Counted from the stretch's first letter, positions 1 to 8,451 are shown. The stretch: 33,566 nucleotides of DNA from Acidobacteriota bacterium (GCA_029263375.1 JAJCXP010000244.1:1-33566); one strand, 5' to 3'. Numbers and translations are program-made. Notes: generated by a model from the letters alone, not told the origin.

Positions 1-884
1 GGGAACTGGTCGTAGACCTCCAGATCGGCCTGCAACGCACGCGCGAGGCGGCCCTGGATCTGAAAAAGATAAGCGGCGCTGGCCAAGCCCGACACCCCTC
101 CTCCGAGAGCGTCGGCGCGCAAGTAGCCCTCGATCGCTGCGGCGACCCGACCGCGGCTGTCCAGCGCCAGGGCGTGCGCGTAGTTGGCGCCGGGGTGGTC
201 GGGCGAAACTCTCAGGGCTCGCTCCGCCAGCTCGAGCGCCCTGTCGCCCTCGGCCTGGGCGCGATTGAACTTGGTCACGCTCTGGCTCAACGTCAGGCTC
301 AGACCGGCCAGCGCTTCCACCTGGTCCGGCTGACGCTCGAGCACGCTCCGGTACAGAGCCGCAGCGAGATCGTTGTCGGCCTCCTGGTGACGCGTCCGGT
401 ATTCGTCGGCGCGCGCGATCAGCTCGGCGACGCTCGGCGACGCGGTGGTCGCGGGTCTCGACGAATCTGCCGCTTCGGGCCAGAGGGCCACGGCCAGGAC
501 CACAGCGACGATGGCAGCCGCCAGCGACAACCAGAGTCGCTTGCCGAAGGGCGTCGAGCCCGATCTCCTCGAGCGGACCTCCGGAACCAGCCGGTAGCCC
601 CGTCCGCGAATCGATCGGATGTAGGTCGGTTCGCGCGCGTCGTCGCCGAGGGCGCGCCGCAGCAGGGCGACTCGCTGCACCACGGTCTCGTCGGAGACGG
701 CGTCGCCGTTCCAGACCGACGTGATCAGATCCTCGACACTCGAGACATCCGGCGCGCGGCGCGCCAGCGTCACCAGAAGATCGAACGACAGCCCGGCGAC
801 CTCCAGCTCGCCTGCGCCCCGTTTCACCGAGGCCGAGGCGACGTCGACCACCAGATCACCGATGAAGTAACGCTCTCTCGACAC
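1..884 (-). CDS. CadC-like winged-helix transcriptional regulator with TM segment and TPRs (C-terminus beyond window)
   Basis: The frame reads from a GTG at 884-882 leftwards to the window edge without a stop, giving about 294 residues, so the C-terminus is missing. Residues 1-102 look like an OmpR/PhoB-type winged helix (Trans_reg_C): a DLVVDV beta start, a recognition-helix region around VVQRVALLRRALGDD, and the terminal IRGRGYRLVPEV hairpin. Residues about 118-135 (WLSLAAAIVAVVLAVALW) form one membrane span. From about residue 155 the sequence is helical and TPR-like, with alternating A/L/Y positions. In known CadC/ToxR-like proteins a cytoplasmic winged helix is controlled by a sensor across the membrane; here the sensor would be TPRs. 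GTG is chosen because the domain begins right after it and TAGGCT lies 7 nt upstream. It diverges from the serine hydrolase with only 35 bp between start codons, so regulation of that gene is a plausible inference. Confidence 0.85.
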   Translation of the reverse strand, partial: MSRERYFIGDLVVDVASASVKRGAGELEVAGLSFDLLVTLARRAPDVSSVEDLITSVWNGDAVSDETVVQRVALLRRALGDDAREPTYIRSIRGRGYRLVPEVRSRRSGSTPFGKRLWLSLAAAIVAVVLAVALWPEAADSSRPATTASPSVAELIARADEYRTRHQEADNDLAAALYRSVLERQPDQVEALAGLSLTLSQSVTKFNRAQAEGDRALELAERALRVSPDHPGANYAHALALDSRGRVAAAIEGYLRADALGGGVSGLASAAYLFQIQGRLARALQADLEVYDQF

Positions 885-891
885 GAGACGA

Positions 892-897
892 AGCCTA
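892..897 (-). promoter_or_regulatory. Candidate -10 hexamer (TAGGCT) of a leaderless promoter
   Basis: Reading the minus strand, TAGGCT is followed by exactly 7 nt and then the GTG start at 884. There is no Shine-Dalgarno before this GTG. A -10 element at this distance would place the transcription start at or next to the start codon. No clear -35 is visible. The same arrangement recurs at other genes in the window. Confidence 0.4.
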
Positions 898-919
898 CTT
901 CAAGCTTAGGAGAGTACCC

Positions 920-2689
920 ATGCGATCGACATACCCGATCATCCTGCTCGTCGCCATCTTCACTGCTGCGTCCGCGGCTCCGGCTTCCGACATCGACCTG
1001 ACCGGTCTCTGGATGGCCGAGCGGCAATTCGGTCCCGAGGTGCGCGGCGAGCTGAGCCTGGTCCAGCATGAAGAGAAGTGGACGATGGAGATCGCCGGCT
1101 TCATCACCGCCGGCGAAGTCGACTCCGGCGTCCTGCGCGCGGAGATCCCGGGCGGGCTCGGCTCCTTGACCGTCCGTGTGCCCACGGAAGGCCAGGCCAC
1201 CACGGGGCACTGGACCCAACCACGGAGCGTCATTCACGGGCAGCGCTACGCCTCTCCGGTGACCCTCGAGCCGGCGGGAGCTCAGCGGTGGCGAGGCCTG
1301 GTCGTGCCGCTCGACGATCGCTTCACGCTCCATCTTCCCGTCGACCGGCGCGACGACGGCGCACTGGGGGCGTTCCTGCGCAACCCGGAGCGCAATCAGG
1401 GCATCTTCTGGAGGTTGGATCGGCTGGAGCTCCGCGGCTCCGAGGTCGACCTCATCTCGGTCCGCAACGACCAGGAGCGAGTGCTCACGCAGGGGACCTA
1501 CCGGCCGGACGAGGATCGGCTGTCGGTCTACTTCGGTGGCAGGGGTGGCAGCTACGATTTCGAGCGACAGCCGGCGGCCGCGCCCGGTCCGTTCTACCCG
1601 CGTGGAATCCACCCGGCAGGCGCCTATGACTACCGGGAGCCGCCGCCGGGACGGGACGGCTGGCCGGTCGGCTCCCTGGCCGAAGCGGAAATCGATCCGA
1701 CCCCGATCCGGAACCTGATCGAGGAGCACTTCTCCGCCCCGCCGACCTCTGTTCGTGACGTCTACCCGCACGGCTTGCTGATCGCCCGCCACGGCAAGCT
1801 GGTCTTCGAGGAGTACTTCCACGGCTTCCATCGGGATCGACCGCACGACACCCGCTCGGCGAGCAAGAGCCTGACCGCAGTGCTCGCCGGAGCGGCAATC
1901 CAGGCGGGCCTGCCGCTCGAAGCCGACACGCCGGTCTACGGCACACTACGCCCGGGTGCCGAGGCGCCGGCGCTCGATCCGCGCAGATCCCGCATGACGC
2001 TCGAGCACCTTCTGACGATGAGCTCGGGTCTCGCCTGCAACGACTCGGACCCCGACTCACCCGGCAACGAAGAGATCATGCAGGAACAGACCGCGCAGCC
2101 GGACTGGTACGCCTACACGCTCGAACTGCCGATGGTGGCGGAGCCCGGAGATCAGGCCCACTACTGCTCGGGCACTTCGAACCTCGCGGGCGCCGTCATC
2201 TCCGAAGCCACCGGCGAGTCCCTGCCGGAGCTCTTCCAGCGGCTGGTCGCTCAGCCGCTCGAGCTCGGCCGCTACCACCTTCCGCTCAGCCCCACCGGAG
2301 CGGCCTACATGGGCGGCGGCATCCGCTGGCTGCCCCGGGATTTTCTGAAGCTCGGACAGTTGATGCTCGACGGCGGCGTCTGGAACGGCAAACGGATCGT
2401 GTCGAGCGAATGGGCCGAGCGCTCGATCGCGCCACTGCGCGAGCTCCGCGACCGCGGTTACGGCTACCTCTGGTGGACCGTCGAGTATCCCTACAAAGAT
2501 CGCGCGGTGCGCGCGTTCTTCGCCGGCGGCAACGGCGGCCAGGTCGTCATCGGCGTCCCCGAGCTCGATCTGCTGGTCGCGTTCTTCGCCGGCAACTACA
2601 GCGACCGTACGCTGTTTCGCTACCAGGAGGAGTTCTTTCCCGAGTACATCCTGCCGGCGGTCCGGGAGGCGGACAGCGAGAGCAGGTGA
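920..2689 (+). CDS. Secreted serine hydrolase of the beta-lactamase/6-aminohexanoate-dimer hydrolase fold
   Basis: 589 aa, with AGGAG at 908-912 correctly spaced from the ATG. Residues 1-22 are a signal peptide ending near SAAPASD. Residues 25 to about 240 form a beta-rich N-terminal domain of unknown role. The C-terminal half is a class C beta-lactamase-like (PF00144) hydrolase: the S-A-S-K tetrad at 313-316 is the SxxK nucleophile/base, Y415 in YCSGTSN takes the place of the YxN tyrosine, and FAGGNGGQ near 533-540 replaces KTG. The non-KTG third motif and YCSG are usual for esterase and amide-hydrolase members such as NylB-type enzymes, so a true beta-lactamase is unlikely. It probably acts in the periplasm or outside the cell on an ester or amide substrate. 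It is divergent from the CadC-like gene and convergent with the AraC gene 21 bp downstream. Confidence 0.88.
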   Translation: MRSTYPIILLVAIFTAASAAPASDIDLTGLWMAERQFGPEVRGELSLVQHEEKWTMEIAGFITAGEVDSGVLRAEIPGGLGSLTVRVPTEGQATTGHWTQPRSVIHGQRYASPVTLEPAGAQRWRGLVVPLDDRFTLHLPVDRRDDGALGAFLRNPERNQGIFWRLDRLELRGSEVDLISVRNDQERVLTQGTYRPDEDRLSVYFGGRGGSYDFERQPAAAPGPFYPRGIHPAGAYDYREPPPGRDGWPVGSLAEAEIDPTPIRNLIEEHFSAPPTSVRDVYPHGLLIARHGKLVFEEYFHGFHRDRPHDTRSASKSLTAVLAGAAIQAGLPLEADTPVYGTLRPGAEAPALDPRRSRMTLEHLLTMSSGLACNDSDPDSPGNEEIMQEQTAQPDWYAYTLELPMVAEPGDQAHYCSGTSNLAGAVISEATGESLPELFQRLVAQPLELGRYHLPLSPTGAAYMGGGIRWLPRDFLKLGQLMLDGGVWNGKRIVSSEWAERSIAPLRELRDRGYGYLWWTVEYPYKDRAVRAFFAGGNGGQVVIGVPELDLLVAFFAGNYSDRTLFRYQEEFFPEYILPAVREADSESR

Positions 2690-2710
2690 GCGGCGGCCGG
2701 CGAGCGGCGG

Positions 2711-3559
2711 TCAGCCCTCGAGCGACGCCCGGATGTCGCTCGGAGCCGCGTCGTAGAGTCGGCGGAAGGACGCCGTGAAGTGACTGTGGCTCGAGAAGCC
2801 CAGATCCAGAGCCAGATCGGTCAACGACCGCTCGGTGATCTGCAGCAGGCCACCGGCTAGCCGCAGACGCATGCGGTACTGATGCAACGACAGGCCGGTC
2901 CCGGCGCGGAACACCCGGCTGAGGTGAAACGGAGAGGTCGCGAGCTCGCGCGCGATCTCGGCGATCGACAGCGACTCGCGAAACCTCAGCGCGAGCAGCT
3001 CGCGTGTCTGCTCGACCAGCCGCCGGTGGCCCAGCGGGGAAGTGAACGTCGCTCGGTGGCCGCTCCTCACGGCTGCTCTCTCGATGACCCGCGCGCCGAG
3101 GGCGATCACGCGCTCTTCGATCTCGAGGGCGTCGACGGCCGTGCCACTGCGCACTTTACGGACCAGCCGACGCTGCTCAAGGTAGCTCTCTGGATCGCTC
3201 GGGCCGTGGGTGAACGGAAAGATCGACTCGCCTTTGCCGTCGACAGCCAGGCCGAGCGCCGAGAACTGTCGCTCGAGGATCTCTTCCGAGAGCGCGAACC
3301 AATCGCTGCAATCGCCCCGGCTGCTGACCGGCGAGCGGTAGTACTCCTGGTGCGGGTTGTAGAACGTGACCACGTTCGGATCGGCCACGAACGGCCGTCG
3401 CCCCTCGTGCTCGATCCAGACGCCCTCTCTCGGAAAGACGAACAGATGGCCTCCGGGGGGGCCCGAGCAGCGGAAGATCCGGTCGGCAGGGCTGGCGCGG
3501 AACCGGCCGATCTTGACCGACTCAGACTGGAAAATGACTTGAGGATCCGGTGCGCTCAT
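2711..3559 (-). CDS. AraC-family transcriptional regulator
   Basis: 282 aa. The N-terminal ~165 residues carry a cupin-like effector or dimerisation part (GGHLFVFPREGVWIEHEG, then a PNVVTFYNPHQEYYR strand pair). The C-terminal ~100 residues contain two helix-turn-helix motifs typical of AraC/XylS: LSIAEIARELATSPFHLSRVFR and TDLALDLGFSSHSHFTASFRR. The protein should bind DNA as an activator or repressor in response to a ligand that cannot be read from sequence. The ATG at 3559 has AAGG very close by and GAGAAGG further upstream, so the start is reasonable but not certain. It diverges from the DUF1579-like gene across 155 bp that contain an 8-bp inverted repeat, so that gene is the first candidate target. 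Confidence 0.93.
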   Translation of the reverse strand: MSAPDPQVIFQSESVKIGRFRASPADRIFRCSGPPGGHLFVFPREGVWIEHEGRRPFVADPNVVTFYNPHQEYYRSPVSSRGDCSDWFALSEEILERQFSALGLAVDGKGESIFPFTHGPSDPESYLEQRRLVRKVRSGTAVDALEIEERVIALGARVIERAAVRSGHRATFTSPLGHRRLVEQTRELLALRFRESLSIAEIARELATSPFHLSRVFRAGTGLSLHQYRMRLRLAGGLLQITERSLTDLALDLGFSSHSHFTASFRRLYDAAPSDIRASLEG

Positions 3560-3599
3560 TGCCTTGACAGGTCACCTTCTCACGGATCGCAGGATTTCG

Positions 3600-3650
3600 G
3601 CTATCAGAATCCTGCTCCCGCGGGGTCGATCCGAGCACGTTCCTGATAGC
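3600..3650. repeat. Inverted repeat in the araC-type/DUF1579 divergent region
   Basis: GCTATCAG (3600-3607) is repeated in inverse as CTGATAGC (3643-3650) with 35 bp between. The arms are perfect and AT-richer than the surroundings. The centre-to-centre distance of 43 bp is about four helical turns. It lies between the AraC-type gene and the gene starting at 3715, where a regulator operator would be expected. Function is inferred from position only. Confidence 0.35.
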
Positions 3651-3671
3651 GCAGGGGTCCCCCTCGCCGGC

Positions 3672-3677
3672 TACTCT
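3672..3677 (+). promoter_or_regulatory. Candidate -10 element (GGC-TACTCT) for the DUF1579-like gene
   Basis: TACTCT preceded by GGC lies 37 nt before the ATG at 3715. A TANNNT hexamer preceded by GC also occurs before other genes here (8320, 26255, 33101-33106 minus). No convincing -35 is seen. Weak call. Confidence 0.25.
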
Positions 3678-3714
3678 GGCGGTGCGATAACTCGCCTGAA
3701 ACCACGGAGGAATC

Positions 3715-4254
3715 ATGACTACGACGACTCGAACCCTGTGCGCGCTCGGCGCTCTCCTGTTGGTAGCGACAACCCTTGCCACCGCCCAGACGGACCCGAC
3801 CCCGCCACCCCCCTGCTCCTCTGAGGAGTACCGACAGTTCGACTTCTGGGTTGGCGACTGGGTCGTCACCGGCCTGGACGGCAGTACTCTCGGCACCAAC
3901 CTGATCGAGAAGTCGCTCAACGGCTGCGTCCTGGTCGAGAACTGGCTCGGCAGCGACGGCTCGATCGGCAGGAGTTTCAACATGTTCTTCGGCAACGACG
4001 GCAAGTGGCATCAAACCTGGGTCGACGGCAACGGCGGTCGGCTCGACCTCGCCGGCGGCTGGAAGAAGGAGAAGATGGTCCTCTCGGGCTCGATGCCGGG
4101 TCGAGACGGCAAGCCCGTCATGCACGAGGTCTCCTGGACACCGCAGACGGACGGGACGGTCCGACAGCACTGGCGCGCCTCCAAGGATCGCGGCAAGGAC
4201 TGGCAGGATCTCTTCGTCGGGACCTACTCGAGACGGTCGACGGCCAGCAAGTAG
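3715..4254 (+). CDS. Small secreted DUF1579-like protein
   Basis: 179 aa with GGAGG well spaced upstream of the ATG. Residues 1-24 are a signal peptide cleaved near TLATAQ-T. The mature part opens with a Pro-rich stretch and then FDFWVGDW (about 42-49), the hallmark opening of DUF1579/lipocalin-like proteins. Further strands follow, including LNGCVLVENW, WHQTWVDGNGG and RQHWRASKDRGKDWQDLF. The family consists of exported beta-barrel proteins with no settled biochemical role. The gene is divergent from the AraC regulator and separated by 87 bp from the next gene, which has its own strong ribosome-binding site. Confidence 0.8.
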   Translation: MTTTTRTLCALGALLLVATTLATAQTDPTPPPPCSSEEYRQFDFWVGDWVVTGLDGSTLGTNLIEKSLNGCVLVENWLGSDGSIGRSFNMFFGNDGKWHQTWVDGNGGRLDLAGGWKKEKMVLSGSMPGRDGKPVMHEVSWTPQTDGTVRQHWRASKDRGKDWQDLFVGTYSRRSTASK

Positions 4255-4341
4255 CGTCGACGTGGGGGGCCTCGGCCAGACCCGAGCGACAACGCACCGC
4301 GGCGTGTAACCTACGTCCTCTTTCGACGGAGGTAGAACCGG

Positions 4342-7300
4342 ATGCCCATCGCTCGTTCGCTGGCCGTAGCCCTGGCTTGGACCTTGCTCACCCTGCCGAC
4401 GCCCACGTCCGCTTCGACCCAGGTCGATCCCGCGCTCCACCAGGAACTCCGTTACCGCCTGGTCGGACCGTTCCGGGCCAGTCGAACGGTCGGCGGAGTC
4501 GGCGTCCCGACGCAGCCCAACGTTTTCTACGTCGGCGTCAACAACGGCGGCGTCTGGAAGACCGACGACTACGGACGCACCTGGGCGCCGATCTTCGACG
4601 ACGCGCCGACCGGCTCAGTAGGCGACGTCGCGGTGTCGCCGTCGCATCCGAACGTGCTCTACGTCGGCAGCGGCGAGGGGCTGCATCGGCCGGATCTCGC
4701 CGTCGGCGATGGCATCTTCAAGTCGACCGACGGCGGTGAGACCTGGACGCACGTGGGTCTGCCCGATGTGCAGCAGGTGGCTCGACTGATCGTTCATCCA
4801 ACCGACCCGGCCGTCGTCTTCGTCGCCGGCCTCGGGCACCCGTACGGCCCCAACGAGGAGCGCGGCGTTTTCCGTACGACGGACGGTGGGACGACGTGGC
4901 AGAAGGTCCTCTACATCGACCACAACACCGGCGCGATTCAAGTCGAGTTCGATCCCACCAACCCGGAGATCCTGTTCGCCGATATGTGGGACCACCGCGA
5001 AGGGCCGTGGGAGAACGCGCGCTTCTCGGGCGCGGACAGCGGGCTCTACAAATCGACCGACGGCGGCGACAGCTGGCGGCGCCTGAGCAAGGGCCTGCCT
5101 TCCGCACAGGAGGGTCTGGGCCGGATCGGCGTCGGCATCGCGCCCAGCGAGCCCAGGCGCATGTACGCGACGGTCCAGGCCGACGCGGACGCGAATCCGG
5201 GGGCCGGCATCTACCGCTCGGACGACGCGGGCGAGAGCTGGCGCCGGATCAGTACCGACGAGCGACTCTGGGGGCGCGGTGGCGACTTCGGCGAGATCCG
5301 CGTTCATCCGGCGAACCCCGACACCGTCTTCGTCGGCAACATCGCGTCCTACCGCTCGGACGACGCCGGCGCGACCTGGACGTCGATCAAGGGCGCGCCG
5401 GGCGGCGACGACTATCACCGCATCTGGATCAACCCGCTCGAGCCCGACGTCATGCTGTTCGTCGCCGATCAGGGTGCGACGATCACGGTGAACGGCGGCC
5501 GGACCTGGAGCTCCTGGTACAACCAGCCGACCGCCCAGCTCTACCACGTCGCGACCGACAACTCGTTCCCCTACTGGGTCTACGGCGGCCAGCAGGAGAG
5601 CGGCGCGATCGGCGTCGCTTCGCGCGGCAACGGCGGCCAGATCTCGTTCCGAGAGTTCCTCGGCGTGGGCGCCGACGAGTACGCCTACGTCGCGCCCGAT
5701 CCGCTCGATCCGGACATCATCTACGGCGGCCGCGTCGTGCGCTTCGACCGGCGGACCGGGCAGGCCCAGAACGTGGCTCCCGAGACCCTGCGCTCCGGTG
5801 ACTACCGGATCGTGCGCACGATGCCGCTGCTCTTCCATCCGCGCGATCCCAAGATGTTGCTGTTCGCTACCAACGTGCTCTGGAAGACCACCTCCGGCGG
5901 CAGCTCGTGGGAGATCATCAGCCCCGATCTCTCGCGCGAGCAGCCGGCGGTGCCGGCGAGCGTCGGCGACTTCCACACTCCGGAGATGGACACCATGCCG
6001 CGTCGGGGCGTGATCTACGCGGTCGCGCCGTCGCACCTCGAGATCGGCACGATCTGGGCGGGCACCGACGACGGCCTGGTCCACGTCACTCGTGACGGCG
6101 GCGCGACCTGGACCGACGTCACACCGCCCGAGCTCCGGCCGTGGGACAAGGTCTCGCAAATCGACGCCGGTCATCACGATCCGGACACCGCCTACCTGGC
6201 GATCAACGCCATCCGCCGCGACGACATGCGTCCGCACGTCTATCGAACGCACGACGGCGGCGCGACCTGGCAGCGGATCGTCGCCGGCCTGCCGGAGGTG
6301 GGCCCGGTCAACGTCGTGCGCGAGGACCCCGAGCGCCCGGGGCTGCTGTTCGTCGGCACCGAGCGGACCGTCTACTTCTCGATCGACGACGGCGACAGCT
6401 GGCACTCGCTGCGCCATAACCTGCCGCCGAGCTCGATGCGCGACCTGGTGATCCACGAGAACGACCTGGTGGTCGGCACCCACGGGCGCTCGATCTGGAT
6501 TCTCGACAACATCGCGCCGCTGCGTGAGCTGGCCGACGCGGCAGCGGTGGACCATGCGTACCTGTTCTCGCCGCCGGCAGCGACCCGGGTGCGCTGGAAC
6601 ATGTTCTCGGATACGCCGCTGCCGCCGGAGGAGCCGACCGGCGAGAACCCGCCGGACGGCGCGATCTTCGACTACCACCTGCCGCGAGCGGCGGGCGAGG
6701 TGACGCTCGAGATCCTGGCCGCCGACGGAACGATCGTCCGGCGCTTCTCGAGCTCCGATCCGATCGAGTCGGTCGACGCGACGACCCTGCCCCACCCGAC
6801 CTACTGGATCCGCCCGCCGCAGAGTCTCTCCGCGACCGCCGGACATCACCGCTTCGTCTGGGACCTGCGCTACCCGCCCCCCGAGGGCGCCCGAAGACAG
6901 TTCTCGATCGCGGCGGTCCAGTGGCGGACCCCGAGCGGGCCGCTCGGGCCGTTCGTCGCCCCGGGCACCTACACCGTCCGCCTGACCGCGAATGGACGGC
7001 CGACCGAGAAGAAGCTCACCGTTCGGCTCGACCCGCGCGTCGACCTGAGCCCGGCCGACGTCGCACGGCAGACGTCCCTGTCGATGCGCTGCTACCGAGC
7101 GTACGAGCGTGCCCAGGAGATCCGTGAGGCGATCGACGCCGGGCTCCCGAGCGCCCCGACGCCGGACGCGTGGCGCGCGCTACGCGGCGCTGGCGCTCCC
7201 GGCGACCCCGACATCCTCTACGGCAGCATCTACGCCACCGCCGAAGAGGACGAGAACGTCACGGGCCTGCAACACAAGTTGCTCTTCGTGCTCAACGTCC

Positions 7301-7404
7301 TGCAGGGAGCCGACGCTCCGCCGACCGAGCAGACCGAGGCGGCGGTGGCGGCTCTCGAGGCGAGCCTCGAAGCGCTGGCGGCCCGTTGGGCCGCCAGCTC
7401 CTGA
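4342..7404 (+). CDS. Secreted multi-Asp-box BNR/sortilin (Vps10)-like beta-propeller protein
   Basis: 1020 aa; GGAGG stands upstream of the ATG and residues 1-25 form a signal peptide ending near TSAST. From about residue 60 to 720 at least eleven Asp-box-type motifs occur, such as KSTDGGETW, RTTDGGTTW, RSDDAGATW, VTRDGGATW and FSIDDGDSW. They alternate with P-x-(N/D)-P-x-(V/I) strands, as in sortilin/BNR glycosidase-like propellers. About residues 790-900 look like an Ig-like beta domain (EVTLEILAADGTIVRRF), and the tail is helical. Homologues are often annotated glycosyl hydrolase or sortilin, but no catalytic residues of a true sialidase can be assigned, so binding or scaffold functions are equally possible. 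It is monocistronic by appearance, with convergent genes downstream. Confidence 0.88.
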   Translation: MPIARSLAVALAWTLLTLPTPTSASTQVDPALHQELRYRLVGPFRASRTVGGVGVPTQPNVFYVGVNNGGVWKTDDYGRTWAPIFDDAPTGSVGDVAVSPSHPNVLYVGSGEGLHRPDLAVGDGIFKSTDGGETWTHVGLPDVQQVARLIVHPTDPAVVFVAGLGHPYGPNEERGVFRTTDGGTTWQKVLYIDHNTGAIQVEFDPTNPEILFADMWDHREGPWENARFSGADSGLYKSTDGGDSWRRLSKGLPSAQEGLGRIGVGIAPSEPRRMYATVQADADANPGAGIYRSDDAGESWRRISTDERLWGRGGDFGEIRVHPANPDTVFVGNIASYRSDDAGATWTSIKGAPGGDDYHRIWINPLEPDVMLFVADQGATITVNGGRTWSSWYNQPTAQLYHVATDNSFPYWVYGGQQESGAIGVASRGNGGQISFREFLGVGADEYAYVAPDPLDPDIIYGGRVVRFDRRTGQAQNVAPETLRSGDYRIVRTMPLLFHPRDPKMLLFATNVLWKTTSGGSSWEIISPDLSREQPAVPASVGDFHTPEMDTMPRRGVIYAVAPSHLEIGTIWAGTDDGLVHVTRDGGATWTDVTPPELRPWDKVSQIDAGHHDPDTAYLAINAIRRDDMRPHVYRTHDGGATWQRIVAGLPEVGPVNVVREDPERPGLLFVGTERTVYFSIDDGDSWHSLRHNLPPSSMRDLVIHENDLVVGTHGRSIWILDNIAPLRELADAAAVDHAYLFSPPAATRVRWNMFSDTPLPPEEPTGENPPDGAIFDYHLPRAAGEVTLEILAADGTIVRRFSSSDPIESVDATTLPHPTYWIRPPQSLSATAGHHRFVWDLRYPPPEGARRQFSIAAVQWRTPSGPLGPFVAPGTYTVRLTANGRPTEKKLTVRLDPRVDLSPADVARQTSLSMRCYRAYERAQEIREAIDAGLPSAPTPDAWRALRGAGAPGDPDILYGSIYATAEEDENVTGLQHKLLFVLNVLQGADAPPTEQTEAAVAALEASLEALAARWAASS

Positions 7405-7435
7405 CCCATTTGGATTGCTACCTCCCCGCCGAGCG

Positions 7436-7576
7436 CTACCGGCGGACGCCACGCAGCTGTCGCTCGATCGCCTTCTTCGCTTCGTCGAAACCGAGCTCGC
7501 GGCGCAAGGCGGCCTTGATACGCCGGATGTGCTTGCGCTGGGAGTGTGAGAGGCGGGGGGTCGTTCGGGCAGTCAT
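7436..7576 (-). CDS. Possible small basic protein (46 aa), unrecognised
   Basis: From the ATG at 7576 the frame encodes a 46-residue, strongly basic, helix-prone peptide. It begins MTARTTPRLSHSQRKHIRR and continues through AALRRELGFDEAKKAIERQL. This composition is unlike the Ser/Arg/Cys-rich low-complexity translation produced upstream in the same frame, so the shorter start is preferred. No good Shine-Dalgarno is seen. It sits 187 bp downstream of the SnoaL-like gene on the same strand and converges on the propeller gene with 31 bp between. It could be a genuine small nucleic-acid-binding-like protein or a chance frame. Confidence 0.35.
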   Translation of the reverse strand: MTARTTPRLSHSQRKHIRRIKAALRRELGFDEAKKAIERQLRGVRR

Positions 7577-7763
7577 GGAGCTGTCTCGCTTTCTTGGAAT
7601 TGATCGCCTGCTCCGTGAGCACGGCGACTCGGAACAAATAGATGAGCAAGGACAGTGCCACCCTCGCTCCGGCGCACCAAGACCGCTCCGCGCAGCGCGA
7701 CCAAGCGCTGGGCACGACACTCAGGCTGGCGGCGCGGGTGACCGGGCCGCTAGCCGGTTTGTC

Positions 7764-8150
7764 TCACCCCTCCCTGTCGAACGCCTCGCCATCGAACACC
7801 AGCGTCACTTCGCTGATCTTGTCGCCGCGGAAACGGCAGCGCTCGGCAATGAGGATCGATCTTCCAGGCTTGTGGAATCGATATGCCAGGCAGACAGCGT
7901 CGTCATCCTCTTCGAACGAATGTAGAAGCCTGTACCTCGAGCGAGGATCGGGCGGATCGGCCTCGAGGCTCGCGATGTACTCGGCTCTCGAGGACGAGTG
8001 GAACAGCGGGCCGTCGAAACGGAAGTCCTCCGTCAGCAGACTCGACAGGCGAGCCAGGTCGTTCCGGCAGTAGGCGGCGATGAACTCCTCGGCCAGGTAG
8101 AGCCGGGTCTCCCTGGGCAGGGGTGGCGACTTGTCGCAACGCGCGGTCAC
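7764..8150 (-). CDS. SnoaL/NTF2-like small protein
   Basis: 128 aa from a GTG at 8150. The pattern fits the SnoaL-like (NTF2) alpha+beta barrel: an N-terminal helix ETRLYLAEEFIAAYCRNDLARLSSLLTEDFRF, then FDGPLFHSSSRAEYIASL, then strands SRYRLLHSFEEDDDAVCLAYRF, SILIAERCRFRGDKI and SEVTLVFD. Length is normal for the family, whose members are small cytoplasmic ligand-binding proteins or isomerase-like enzymes. The substrate cannot be predicted. No Shine-Dalgarno or TANNNT hexamer is evident before the GTG. It is divergent from the esterase gene across about 300 bp rich in palindromes. Confidence 0.75.
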   Translation of the reverse strand: MTARCDKSPPLPRETRLYLAEEFIAAYCRNDLARLSSLLTEDFRFDGPLFHSSSRAEYIASLEADPPDPRSRYRLLHSFEEDDDAVCLAYRFHKPGRSILIAERCRFRGDKISEVTLVFDGEAFDREG

Positions 8151-8181
8151 TGGTTTTCTAGTTGCTGGTCTCTAGGTGATC

Positions 8182-8261
8182 GGGCCGGTGGACGGCCCAA
8201 GGGTACCCCCGATCGGGGCTTGCTCTCAGTTGGTACGTGCAAACCGCCCGGTGGGGTTTGC
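8182..8261. repeat. Cluster of palindromes in the 8151-8451 intergenic region
   Basis: Three inverted repeats lie close together: GGGCCG (8182-8187)/CGGCCC (8193-8198) with a 5-nt loop; the perfect 12-mer CCCCGATCGGGG (8207-8218); and GCAAACC (8239-8245)/GGTTTGC (8255-8261) with a 9-nt loop. None is followed by a T-tract. They sit between the divergent SnoaL-like and esterase genes and may be operators or RNA structures. The rest of 8151-8451 holds a candidate GC-TACTCT -10 element at 8320-8325 and no gene. Confidence 0.45.
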
Positions 8262-8436
8262 TTGCAGCCTGGACCGGGACCACCTTGTAACAGATCGCGG
8301 GCACGCCGGGCGACTACGCTACTCTCGAAATCGTGAAACCTCCCCAGCTCTCGGGCATCCAAAGATTGGATCGACAAGTGACCAACGAGCATCGGCCCGA
8401 GGCCCGGGTCGGCGCCTCCGGGCACGCTGCGCGACC

Positions 8437-8443
8437 AGAAGGA
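8437..8443 (+). promoter_or_regulatory. Shine-Dalgarno that fixes a TTG start
   Basis: AGAAGGA ends 8 nt before the TTG at 8452-8454. The upstream in-frame ATG at 8176 would add 92 residues of Arg/Ser-rich sequence crossing the palindromes and is not credible. The TTG directly precedes the first strand of the protein. Confidence 0.65.
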
Positions 8444-8451
8444 CAAACCGA

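Noticed and set aside
824-1846. 340-codon minus-strand frame overlapping the hydrolase and the regulator start
   Set aside because: It lies opposite the signal peptide and N-terminal domain of the hydrolase and is out of frame with the winged-helix sequence. The regulator is better read from GTG 884.
4615-6849. 744-codon open frame on the minus strand opposite the BNR propeller gene
   Set aside because: Its translation is Arg/Val/Asp-rich low complexity with no domain pattern, and it mirrors a well-supported plus-strand gene. It is a by-product of the high third-position GC.
8176-8451. Upstream in-frame ATG extending the esterase by 92 residues
   Set aside because: The extra sequence is Arg/Ser-rich, crosses palindromes and has no relation to the fold. 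The TTG at 8452 has a good Shine-Dalgarno.
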